From JAHJRJ01 sp037443685 (GTDB lineage: Bacteria > Bacteroidota > Ignavibacteria > UBA10030 > BY39), in the NCBI GenBank assembly GCA_037443685.1, contig JBBINX010000072.1, forward strand, positions 1 to 11,513: 11,513 nucleotides of DNA. The letters run 5' to 3'. A program made the translations under genes and the position numbers. Of the stretch, positions 1 to 6,244 are shown piece after piece (positions within the stretch are counted from its first letter, which is position 1; each line of letters opens with the position of its first letter). The notes under the pieces were generated by a model. It had not been told where the DNA came from and ran no database searches. It was given only the letters and a program-made list of their open reading frames with translations.

Positions 1-45
1 TTGAAATCCGTGAAAATCAGTTAACATCAGTGTTCTCCGTGTTCT
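1..45. repeat. Degenerate 10-base tandem repeat, left copy
   Basis: Four to five imperfect 10-base units can be read (ttgaaatccg, tgaaaatcag, ttaacatcag, tgttctccg), with approximate consensus TGnnnATCnG. A further stray unit, aacatcagtt, lies at about 95-104. A related array in the opposite orientation lies at about 646-670, on the other side of the DUF2721-like gene. Similar degenerate 'ATCTGTG / ATCCGTG' spacers are common in intergenic DNA of environmental bacteria. No function can be assigned from sequence. The array may continue beyond the left edge. Confidence 0.55.
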
Positions 46-114
46 ATTATTTCATTAAATCGTTCTTTTTTCTCATAAAAGTTGAACTTTGCGTAACATC
101 AGTTAATCAAAAAA

Positions 115-190
115 ATGAACGTTACAATTGTCCAAATTATACAAGCTATTCTTGCCCCTGCGATAATGATATCGCAGTTGCGGTTTAATC
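115..190 (+). pseudogene. Displaced N-terminal segment of the DUF2721-like gene (frameshifted)
   Basis: An ATG at 115 opens a short frame that starts MNVTIVQIIQAILAPAIMIS and stops at 226-228. This looks like the first membrane segment of DUF2721 proteins, which normally runs straight into a CGLxxLGLQNR-type sequence. That continuation is present, but in the next frame: codons from 176 read SCGLI and run into the ATG at 191. Dropping one base near 172-178 (for example C175) would join the two parts into a single protein of about 158 residues. In the downstream frame a TGA at 167-169 blocks any earlier start. I see no slippery homopolymer and no clear ribosome binding site before 115. Explanations are a real frameshift mutation, an assembly or sequencing error, or less likely recoding. 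Confidence 0.65.
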
Positions 191-592
191 ATGCTCGGTT
201 TGCAAAACAGATATGCACATATTGTTAACCGTATCCGTTTGTTGAATGAAGAACGGAGGCGTTTGGTAAAACAGTTATCAACACAAAAAGAACTCGATTA
301 TGCAGAAAACATCCGTTTTCACAGTATCCGCAAACAAATGGAAGAGCTTGCGAGACGAGCTAATCTACTCCGAAATGCAATTCTGTCCGAGATTATTGCC
401 GTTCTGTTTTTCGTGCTAACATCGTTTTTCATTGCGTCGTATTTTTTTGTAGAATCTCAATTTTTAGAGATGCTTCCGCTAATTTCATTTTTAGCAGGAA
501 TGGCTGCTGTATTCATTGGGCTCATTTTATTAGGGAAAGAAATTGCAACTGCTTATCGTGTTATCACAATTGAAATTAAAGCAGAAGAATAG
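191..592 (+). CDS. DUF2721-like small membrane protein (N-terminus probably displaced by a frameshift)
   Basis: This 133-residue product begins MLGLQNRYAHIVNRIR, the conserved core of DUF2721 membrane proteins, whose function is unknown. Residues about 5-62 are charged and helical, rich in Arg, Glu and Lys, and probably cytosolic or coiled-coil. Two hydrophobic segments follow at about 64-87 and 92-116, then a short charged tail. Family members usually have one more hydrophobic segment before the LGLQNR core. Here that segment is encoded upstream in another frame (115-175), so the start at 191 is only the first ATG left in this frame, with no convincing Shine-Dalgarno. The product as it stands would lack its first membrane helix and may not be functional. 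The gene stands alone, with no gene close enough on either side to suggest an operon. The family assignment rests on remembered motif similarity, not on a search. Confidence 0.7.
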   Translation: MLGLQNRYAHIVNRIRLLNEERRRLVKQLSTQKELDYAENIRFHSIRKQMEELARRANLLRNAILSEIIAVLFFVLTSFFIASYFFVESQFLEMLPLISFLAGMAAVFIGLILLGKEIATAYRVITIEIKAEE

Positions 593-645
593 GATGTTGA
601 GAAGCATTGAGCAACAGCGAGTAATAGAACAAATAAATCAAGTAT

Positions 646-670
646 TGATCACACAGATTATCACAGATCT
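646..670. repeat. Degenerate 10-base tandem repeat, right copy, inverted relative to 1-45
   Basis: On the + strand two 10-base units, acacagatta and tcacagatct, stand side by side, preceded by a weaker unit with tgatc. Read on the minus strand they become ATCTG-TGATAATCTG-TGTGATCA, the same TGnnnATCnG pattern as at the left edge of the window. The two arrays therefore flank the DUF2721-like gene in opposite orientation. Confidence 0.5.
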
Positions 671-812
671 AAGAATTTATCAATCCAATAATCCATTATT
701 CTAACCCTCCCTTTGCTTTTTTTTCCTGATTCATATCTAAATCGGTTCAATTTCAAGCTTCACATCCGAAATTATCCGCGAAAATATAATTGCCAAGTCG
801 CTAATACATAGA

Positions 813-855
813 GGGAAAGTATTAGATTTATCTAACTTCCCCTTTTTGTTTTTTT
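813..855 (+). terminator. Probable intrinsic terminator upstream of glmS
   Basis: GGGAA (813-817) and TTAGA (822-826) pair with TCTAA (831-835) and TTCCC (837-841) around a TTTA loop, with a small left-side bulge. The stem is followed by CTTTTTGTTTTTTT. It ends about 50 bases before the glmS start, so it most likely ends upstream transcription. Control of glmS by attenuation is possible but nothing further supports it. Confidence 0.6.
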
Positions 856-907
856 GCTATTTTCTATGTAAATTGGGCTACATTTAATTCAAGGATATGG
901 CGTTTAT

Positions 908-2740
908 ATGTGTGGAATAGTCGGTTATATAGGGTACAAGAATTCAATCCCGATTCTAATAGAAGGACTTAGGCGGTTAGAGTATCGTGGTTATGATTCA
1001 GCCGGAATCGCCACGACCGTTGAAGGTGGTATGAATATTTATAAAAAAGCCGGGAAAGTTTCTGAGCTTGCAAACTACGTTCAAACTAACCACATCAATT
1101 CACAGATGGGAATTGGTCACACACGCTGGGCAACGCACGGCGAACCAAACGATGTAAACGCCCATCCGCATTACGACTGCACAGAGACAATTTCTGTTAT
1201 TCATAACGGTATCATAGAGAATTATCACACACTCAAGAAAAAGCTTGAACAGGATGGTCACGTTTTCCGCACAGAAACTGACACCGAAACTTTAGCACAT
1301 CTCATCGAGGAAATGTTAAAACACACCGACGATTTATTCACGGCTGTGCGTCTGGCTTTATTAGAAGTGGAAGGAGCTTATGGTATTGCCGTAATCTCCA
1401 AAAAAGAACCCGATAGAATCATCGTTGCCCGGAAAGGAAGTCCATTAGTAATCGGAGTCGGTGAGAATGAAAATTTTATCGCATCAGACCCAGCAGCTTT
1501 AATAGACCACACACGACAAGTAATATATCTCGAAGATGGTGAAGTTGCGATGGTAACGAAAAATAGTTACACCATCAAAACCATTAACGATAAGGAAATA
1601 CAGAAACAAACAGAAGAAATTACATTCGACCTTGAGCAGATTGAAAAAGGTGGTTACGAACATTTCATGCTCAAAGAGATACACGAGCAACCTGAGACTT
1701 TACGGAACGCGATTCGTGGCAGAATTTTGATGGATGAAGGAACGGCAAAGTTAGGCGGGCTGGGTGAAGTTAACGAGTTCCTATTGAATGCCCGGAGGTT
1801 TATTATTACTGCCTGTGGGACTTCGTGGCATGCAGGTCTAGTCGGGAAGTATATGATTGAGCAATATGCCCGTGTTCCTGTTGATGTGGAATATGCATCA
1901 GAATTCAGGTATCGGGACCCAGTTTTGTACAAAGAAGATATTGTATTTTTGATAAGTCAAAGCGGCGAAACAGCTGATACGTTAGCTGCTTTGAAGAAAG
2001 CAAAATCAAGCGGATCTCACGTCATTGGTATATGCAATGTAGTAGGTAGCACTATCGCGCGTGAGAGTGAAGCAGGAGTTTATATTCACGCAGGTCCTGA
2101 AATAGGTGTTGCTTCAACTAAGGCGTTCACATCTCAATTAGCAGTACTATCGCTAATTACTTTGATGATTGCTCGTAAAAAAGATATGAGTGTTTCAGAC
2201 GGACGGAATGTAGTGCAAGAACTTTTCAAACTTCCTGAAAAAATTGAAAAAATTTTAAGAGATACAGATCAAATACAGAAAATTACCGATTTGTTTTTTG
2301 CACACGGTAATTTTTTATATCTTGGTCGCGGATATAATTTTCCAGTTGCTTTAGAGGGTGCTTTGAAATTAAAAGAAATTTCATACATACATGCCGAAGG
2401 TTATCCGGCTGCCGAAATGAAACACGGTCCGATTGCACTGATAGATAACGAAATGCCCGTCGTAGTCATAGCCACTAAGGACAGTACTTATAATAAAATA
2501 ATCAGCAATATCCAAGAAGTACGCGCTCGTAAAGGTCGGGTTATTGCAATCGTTAATGAAGATGATACACAAATAGAAAAATTAACAGAGTACGTAATCA
2601 GAATTCCGCATACACTAGATTTTCTGATGCCGATTCTATCTATCATTCCGCTTCAATTGCTTGCGTATTATATCGCTGTCAAACGTAACTGCAACGTTGA
2701 CCAGCCGAGGAATTTAGCAAAGAGCGTTACGGTAGAGTGA
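908..2740 (+). CDS. glmS: Glutamine--fructose-6-phosphate aminotransferase (isomerizing)
   Basis: GlmS makes glucosamine-6-phosphate from fructose-6-phosphate and glutamine in the cytosol. This is the first committed step towards UDP-GlcNAc, peptidoglycan and lipopolysaccharide. The product is full length at 610 residues, as is usual. It starts MCGIVGYIGY, with Cys2 as the N-terminal nucleophile once Met is removed, which fixes the start. The class-II glutaminase domain covers about 2-240 and shows HTRWATHG (71-78), IHNGIIENY (98-106) and TETDTE (122-127). Two SIS sugar-isomerase domains follow: the first at about 298-420 with TACGTSWHAG and SQSGETADT, the second at about 470-600 with ALEGALKLKEISYIHAEG. 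The C-terminus PRNLAKSVTVE is canonical. No glmS-ribozyme core is visible upstream. The gene appears monocistronic: a terminator-like hairpin precedes it and 209 bases separate it from the next gene. Confidence 0.98.
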   Translation: MCGIVGYIGYKNSIPILIEGLRRLEYRGYDSAGIATTVEGGMNIYKKAGKVSELANYVQTNHINSQMGIGHTRWATHGEPNDVNAHPHYDCTETISVIHNGIIENYHTLKKKLEQDGHVFRTETDTETLAHLIEEMLKHTDDLFTAVRLALLEVEGAYGIAVISKKEPDRIIVARKGSPLVIGVGENENFIASDPAALIDHTRQVIYLEDGEVAMVTKNSYTIKTINDKEIQKQTEEITFDLEQIEKGGYEHFMLKEIHEQPETLRNAIRGRILMDEGTAKLGGLGEVNEFLLNARRFIITACGTSWHAGLVGKYMIEQYARVPVDVEYASEFRYRDPVLYKEDIVFLISQSGETADTLAALKKAKSSGSHVIGICNVVGSTIARESEAGVYIHAGPEIGVASTKAFTSQLAVLSLITLMIARKKDMSVSDGRNVVQELFKLPEKIEKILRDTDQIQKITDLFFAHGNFLYLGRGYNFPVALEGALKLKEISYIHAEGYPAAEMKHGPIALIDNEMPVVVIATKDSTYNKIISNIQEVRARKGRVIAIVNEDDTQIEKLTEYVIRIPHTLDFLMPILSIIPLQLLAYYIAVKRNCNVDQPRNLAKSVTVE

Positions 2741-2825
2741 TTAAGTATCTAATAAATTAAACTAAAAACTGAGAGAATTAGAAAGTAATAAGGAGATGAT
2801 CAAATTACACGATTATTAAATGTTT

Positions 2826-2847
2826 TTAGCACTAACCTTAGTGCTAA
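2826..2847. repeat. Perfect inverted repeat (10-base arms, 2-base centre)
   Basis: TTAGCACTAA at 2826-2835 and TTAGTGCTAA at 2838-2847 are exact reverse complements around CC. No T-run follows on either strand, so it is not a standard intrinsic terminator. It could be an operator-like site or a hairpin ending the glmS transcript. It sits about 100 bases upstream of the cDPG-synthetase-like gene and directly abuts a heptamer repeat. Confidence 0.6.
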
Positions 2848-2849
2848 TA

Positions 2850-2884
2850 CTCACTGCTCTAAGCTCTATGCTCATTGCTACTAG
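2850..2884. repeat. Degenerate 7-base tandem repeat, five units
   Basis: The stretch divides exactly into ctcactg, ctctaag, ctctatg, ctcattg and ctactag, with consensus CTCnntG. It is intergenic, between glmS and the next gene. It resembles heptameric short tandem repeats described in some bacterial lineages such as cyanobacteria (STRR). No function is assigned. Confidence 0.6.
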
Positions 2885-2949
2885 GCTTATCTAATTATCA
2901 ATCAAATTTTTTCGTTTTAGATACTTAAAAAAGAAATTAAAGGAACAAT

Positions 2950-4275
2950 ATGTCAAAAATTAAAGTAATTATTATGGGTGCTGCTGGGCGCGATTTTCAT
3001 AACTTCAATACGGTTTTTCGGGATAACGAATTATATGAAGTAACCGCATTCACCGCTACCCAAATTCCGAATATTGATGGAAGAAAATATCCGGCCGAGT
3101 TGGCAGGTAAACTTTATCCAAACGGAATTCCGATACATCCCGAATATGAATTGTTAGATCTGATTAAGAAAAACAGTATAGACCAGGTGGTCTTCTCATA
3201 TTCCGATGTATCTTTCAATTACGTCATGGAGCGTGCATCGATGTCGATGTCTGCTGGGGCTGATTTTATAGTACTTGGAACACGTCAAACAATGATAAAA
3301 TCCACACGTCCAGTAATTGCCGTAGTGGCTGTAAGAACAGGAGCAGGAAAAAGTCAAACTTCGCGTAAAGTATGCAAATTATTGCTTGAAATGGGAAAAC
3401 GGGTTGTTGCAATCCGTCACCCGATGCCATATGGTGATCTTGTAAAACAAAAAGTTCAACGTTATGCAAGTATCGAGGATATGAAGAAGCATAATTGTAC
3501 GATTGAGGAGATGGAAGAATATGAACCACATATCGCTAGCGGTACGATCATTTACGCCGGAGTTGATTACGAAGCGATTATACGTGAAGCAGAAAAAGAA
3601 GCTGATGTAATAGTTTGGGATGGCGGCAACAACGATATACCGTTTTACAAATCTGATTTGATATTAACTGTTACTGATCCACATCGGCCGGGGCACGAAT
3701 TAACTTATTTCCCCGGCGAAACAAACTTACGATTGGCAGACGTCGTTGTAATTAATAAAGTCGAAACTGCACTACCCGAAAACATAACAACAGTTCGTGA
3801 TAATATCAGGCACGTGAATCCAAACGCAGTCGTTATTGAAGCTGCTTCTCCTATTACTGTAGATGACGAGAGCGTAATACTCGATAAAAAAGTCTTGGTT
3901 ATTGAAGATGGTCCGACACTAACTCATGGAGAAATGTCGTATGGAGCAGGTGTTCTTGCTGCGAAAAAATTTGGAGCTTTAGAAGTAATCGACCCACGGT
4001 CCTATGCTGTCAATACAATCGCAGAGACTTTTAAAAAATATCCAAAGACCGGAGCTTTATTGCCCGCTATGGGATATGGATGCCAACAACTAAAAGATTT
4101 AGAAGAAACGATAGAAAATACTCCGTGCGATTCAATCATTATTGGAACTCCGATTGACTTGCGCAGAGTTATCAAAATAAACAAACCATCCACCCGCGTC
4201 CGGTATGAGTTGGATGAAATTACGCAACCCGATTTAAAAGAAATTTTAGCAAATTTCTTAAAAAAATTTTTATGA
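2950..4275 (+). CDS. Cyclic 2,3-diphosphoglycerate synthetase-like P-loop protein (COG2403-type)
   Basis: This 441-residue soluble protein resembles cyclic 2,3-diphosphoglycerate synthetase of thermophilic methanogens and its bacterial homologues (COG2403, 'predicted GTPase'). The role of the bacterial homologues is not settled. Residues about 4-115 form a Rossmann-like start (KVIIMGAAGRDFHNFN). A phosphate-binding loop RTGAGKSQTS lies at 129-138. VWDGGNNDIPF at 222-232 and TDPHRPGHE at 242-250 follow, then VINKVET (268-273), which recalls a G4-type NKxD nucleotide motif, and a conserved YGAGVLAAKKFGA segment near 345. The start has AAAGGA five bases upstream. It ends eight bases before the ornithine carbamoyltransferase start, so co-transcription is likely. 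The position suggests a link with acyl-phosphate or carbamoyl-phosphate chemistry, but that is inference. The assignment rests on overall similarity recognised by eye; the exact reaction is unknown. Confidence 0.8.
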   Translation: MSKIKVIIMGAAGRDFHNFNTVFRDNELYEVTAFTATQIPNIDGRKYPAELAGKLYPNGIPIHPEYELLDLIKKNSIDQVVFSYSDVSFNYVMERASMSMSAGADFIVLGTRQTMIKSTRPVIAVVAVRTGAGKSQTSRKVCKLLLEMGKRVVAIRHPMPYGDLVKQKVQRYASIEDMKKHNCTIEEMEEYEPHIASGTIIYAGVDYEAIIREAEKEADVIVWDGGNNDIPFYKSDLILTVTDPHRPGHELTYFPGETNLRLADVVVINKVETALPENITTVRDNIRHVNPNAVVIEAASPITVDDESVILDKKVLVIEDGPTLTHGEMSYGAGVLAAKKFGALEVIDPRSYAVNTIAETFKKYPKTGALLPAMGYGCQQLKDLEETIENTPCDSIIIGTPIDLRRVIKINKPSTRVRYELDEITQPDLKEILANFLKKFL

Positions 4276-4283
4276 GGAGCTGA

Positions 4284-5222
4284 ATGTCAAAAAAGAATAA
4301 ATTTACAGGAAGAGATTTTATCTCTTTATTCGATTTTTCAACAAAAGAAGTCTGGGAGATTTTCAAACTTGCTAAGGCTATGAAAACCAATCCCAAAAAA
4401 TATCAAAAATCAGTGAGCGGTAAAATTATGGCTTTGATCTTTGAGAAGCCATCTTTACGGACGCGCGTAACCTTCGATGCTGGCATTAAGCAGCTCGGCG
4501 GCGATTCGATATACTTATCTCCATTGGAAATTAACCTCGGTAAACGCGAATCTGTTTATGATGTCGCAAAAAATTTAGAACGAATGGTTGATGGAATAAT
4601 GATTCGCACGTTCGGACACGATGTAGCTACTGGATTGGCAGAACACGCTTCGATTCCAATAATAAACGGTTTGACAGATCTCGAACATCCGTGTCAGGCA
4701 ATGGCTGATTTCTTTACGGTTTGGGAATTCAACAAAAAGTTGGAAAAAGTGAAATTAGCTTATGTTGGGGACGGTAACAACGTTGCTCATTCATTGATTC
4801 TTGCAGCAGCCCGAATAGGTTCGTCTATTTCAATAGGAACTCCGAAGGGTTTTGAGCCGAAACCTGAAATTGTAGAAAAAGCAATAGAGGCAGCTAAAAA
4901 AACCGGCGCTAAAATAAAAATCACAAACGACCCTGTTGAGGCTGTAAAAAATGCGGATGCAGTTTATACCGACGTTTGGGCGAGCATGGGACAAGAGAAG
5001 GAAGCTGCTGAGAGAAAAATAATATTCAATCCGTATCAAGTTAACAGTGAGTTGATGAAGCATGCGAAAAAGAATGCTCTGTTTTTACATTGCTTACCTG
5101 CCCACCGCGGTGAAGAAGTTACGGACGAAGTTATCGACAGCAAAACATCAGTTGTTTTCCAAGAAGCTGAAAATCGCTTGCACGTCCAAAAAGCGATTAT
5201 GCACGAATTGTTGAGGGGTTAA
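4284..5222 (+). CDS. argF: Ornithine carbamoyltransferase
   Basis: It transfers the carbamoyl group from carbamoyl phosphate to ornithine, giving citrulline (arginine synthesis, or the reverse in arginine breakdown). Length is 312 residues, normal for the family. Carbamoyl-phosphate binding motif: FEKPSLRTR (53-61), the SLRTR variant of the common STRTR. Other signatures are GLTDLEHPCQAMADF (129-143), the ornithine-loop motif DVWASMGQE (230-238) and HCLPAHRGEEV (269-279), whose Cys is typical of OTCases. GGAG at 4276-4279 is the ribosome binding site. The stop codon shares one base with the carbamate kinase start (TAATG), a strong sign of translational coupling. No arginine deiminase or other arg gene is visible nearby, so anabolic or catabolic use cannot be decided from the window. 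The motif set looks more like anabolic enzymes. Confidence 0.95.
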   Translation: MSKKNKFTGRDFISLFDFSTKEVWEIFKLAKAMKTNPKKYQKSVSGKIMALIFEKPSLRTRVTFDAGIKQLGGDSIYLSPLEINLGKRESVYDVAKNLERMVDGIMIRTFGHDVATGLAEHASIPIINGLTDLEHPCQAMADFFTVWEFNKKLEKVKLAYVGDGNNVAHSLILAAARIGSSISIGTPKGFEPKPEIVEKAIEAAKKTGAKIKITNDPVEAVKNADAVYTDVWASMGQEKEAAERKIIFNPYQVNSELMKHAKKNALFLHCLPAHRGEEVTDEVIDSKTSVVFQEAENRLHVQKAIMHELLRG

Positions 5223-6163
5223 TGAAGAAAGTTGCAGTAATAGCCATAGGTGGTAATTCAATTATACGTGCTGGCCAAAGAGGCACTATTCCTGAGCAAT
5301 TCGAAAATGTAGTCAAAACTTCGGAACAGATCGTTCAACTTTATAAACTTGATTACGATATTATAATTACTCACGGTAACGGTCCTCAGGTCGGTGCAAT
5401 GCTTCTGAGGTCGGAGCTTGGAAGTTCACAGGTTTATACAGAACCGCTCGATGTTTGCGTTGCCGACACTCAAGGAGCTATGGGATATATGCTGCAACAT
5501 AGTATTCAAAATGTGATGTCGCATCATAATATCAACGTTGGTGTAGCAACTATTGTAACTCAAGTGGTTGTAGATAAGAATGACCCTGGATTTCATAAGC
5601 CGAATAAACCGGTCGGACCTTTTTATTCAAAAGAAGAGTCAGAAAAAAAAGTTAGTGAACTCGGATGGAATATGGTTGAAGACGCTGCACGAGGTTACAG
5701 AAGAGTCGTTCCGTCTCCGATCCCACTTGAAATTGTAGAAGAAGATTTTATCAAATCTTGTATCGAGAAGGACCTAATCGTAATCGCAGTTGGTGGTGGC
5801 GGGATACCAGTAATTCGAGAAAATTCTAAACTTACCGGTGTCGAAGCTGTTATTGATAAAGATAGAGCTTCCAGCTTGTTGGCAAGCAGATTGAAAGCAG
5901 ATGTGTTTATAATCTCAACAGATGCTGAGAATGTTTACCTCAATTATAAAAAGCAGAATCAGGTTACGTTAGGAAAAATTACTTTAGAAGAAACGAAGAG
6001 ATATTATTCAGAAGGGCATTTCCCTCAGGGTAGTATGGGACCCAAGATCGAAGCAGCAATTAGCTTTTTAGAAAACGGTGGACACGAAGTAATAATTACT
6101 ACACCTGAAAAAATTGTTGAAGCTGTTCAAGCAAAAGCAGGAACGCATATTAGTAGGGAATAA
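5222..6163 (+). CDS. arcC: Carbamate kinase
   Basis: Carbamate kinase interconverts carbamoyl phosphate plus ADP with carbamate plus ATP. It is usually the last step of the arginine deiminase pathway or of purine/allantoin breakdown. The 313-residue length is normal. The amino-acid-kinase fold shows IGGN (9-12), THGNGPQVG (50-58), EPLDVCVADTQGAMGY (74-89), the KPVGPFY insert region (129-135), RRVVPSPIP (160-168), AVGGGGIPV (189-197), VIDKDRAS (210-217), STDAENVY (232-239) and GSMGPKIEAA. The start overlaps the argF stop by one base (TAATG), with GAGG seven bases before. Pairing with OTCase and, after a short spacer, an ATCase-type enzyme places all three main carbamoyl-phosphate enzymes together. 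No arcA (arginine deiminase) is in the window. Confidence 0.96.
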   Translation: MKKVAVIAIGGNSIIRAGQRGTIPEQFENVVKTSEQIVQLYKLDYDIIITHGNGPQVGAMLLRSELGSSQVYTEPLDVCVADTQGAMGYMLQHSIQNVMSHHNINVGVATIVTQVVVDKNDPGFHKPNKPVGPFYSKEESEKKVSELGWNMVEDAARGYRRVVPSPIPLEIVEEDFIKSCIEKDLIVIAVGGGGIPVIRENSKLTGVEAVIDKDRASSLLASRLKADVFIISTDAENVYLNYKKQNQVTLGKITLEETKRYYSEGHFPQGSMGPKIEAAISFLENGGHEVIITTPEKIVEAVQAKAGTHISRE

Positions 6164-6240
6164 ATAGAACGTAGTATGAACAACGTAGTTAATCATAAAA
6201 ATCTAATCCAATGACAAATGACGAATCACAACTGACAATA
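6164..6240. repeat. Spacer built of degenerate 7-base units
   Basis: The end of the spacer divides exactly into atgacaa, atgacga, atcacaa and ctgacaa (6211-6238). Earlier, AACGTAGT occurs at 6168-6175 and again at 6182-6189, 14 bases (two heptads) apart. Nearly the whole spacer between arcC and the pyrB-like gene therefore has a heptad rhythm. No ribosome binding site is evident before the ATG at 6245. Confidence 0.55.
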
Positions 6241-6244
6241 TCTT

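Larger units (their letters stand above)
593..907. other. Intergenic region with repeats and a probable terminator
   Basis: No credible gene is seen in these 315 bases. They contain a stretch at about 605-630 with a weak 7-base rhythm, the inverted 10-base repeat copy at 646-670, a pyrimidine-rich run near 704-723, the hairpin-plus-T-run at 813-855, and the leader of glmS. I looked for the conserved core of the glmS ribozyme before glmS and did not find it. The glmS ribosome binding site is probably AAGGA at 891-895, about 12 bases before the ATG. Confidence 0.6.

Noticed and set aside
843..890. A defined sigma-70 or Bacteroidota-type (TTTG / TAnnTTTG) promoter for glmS
   Set aside because: TTG and TA-rich words occur, but no pair has convincing sequence and spacing together.
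843..907. glmS-type ribozyme or riboswitch in the leader of glmS
   Set aside because: The leader after the terminator-like hairpin is only about 60 bases and lacks the conserved glmS ribozyme core.
1654..1932. Open frame of 92 codons on the minus strand inside glmS
   Set aside because: It lies wholly within a confident gene, has no family resemblance and no ribosome binding site. The other minus-strand frames in the window are the same kind of shadow.
2850..2884. CRISPR array
   Set aside because: Units are 7 bases with no spacers; no cas gene is present anywhere in the window.
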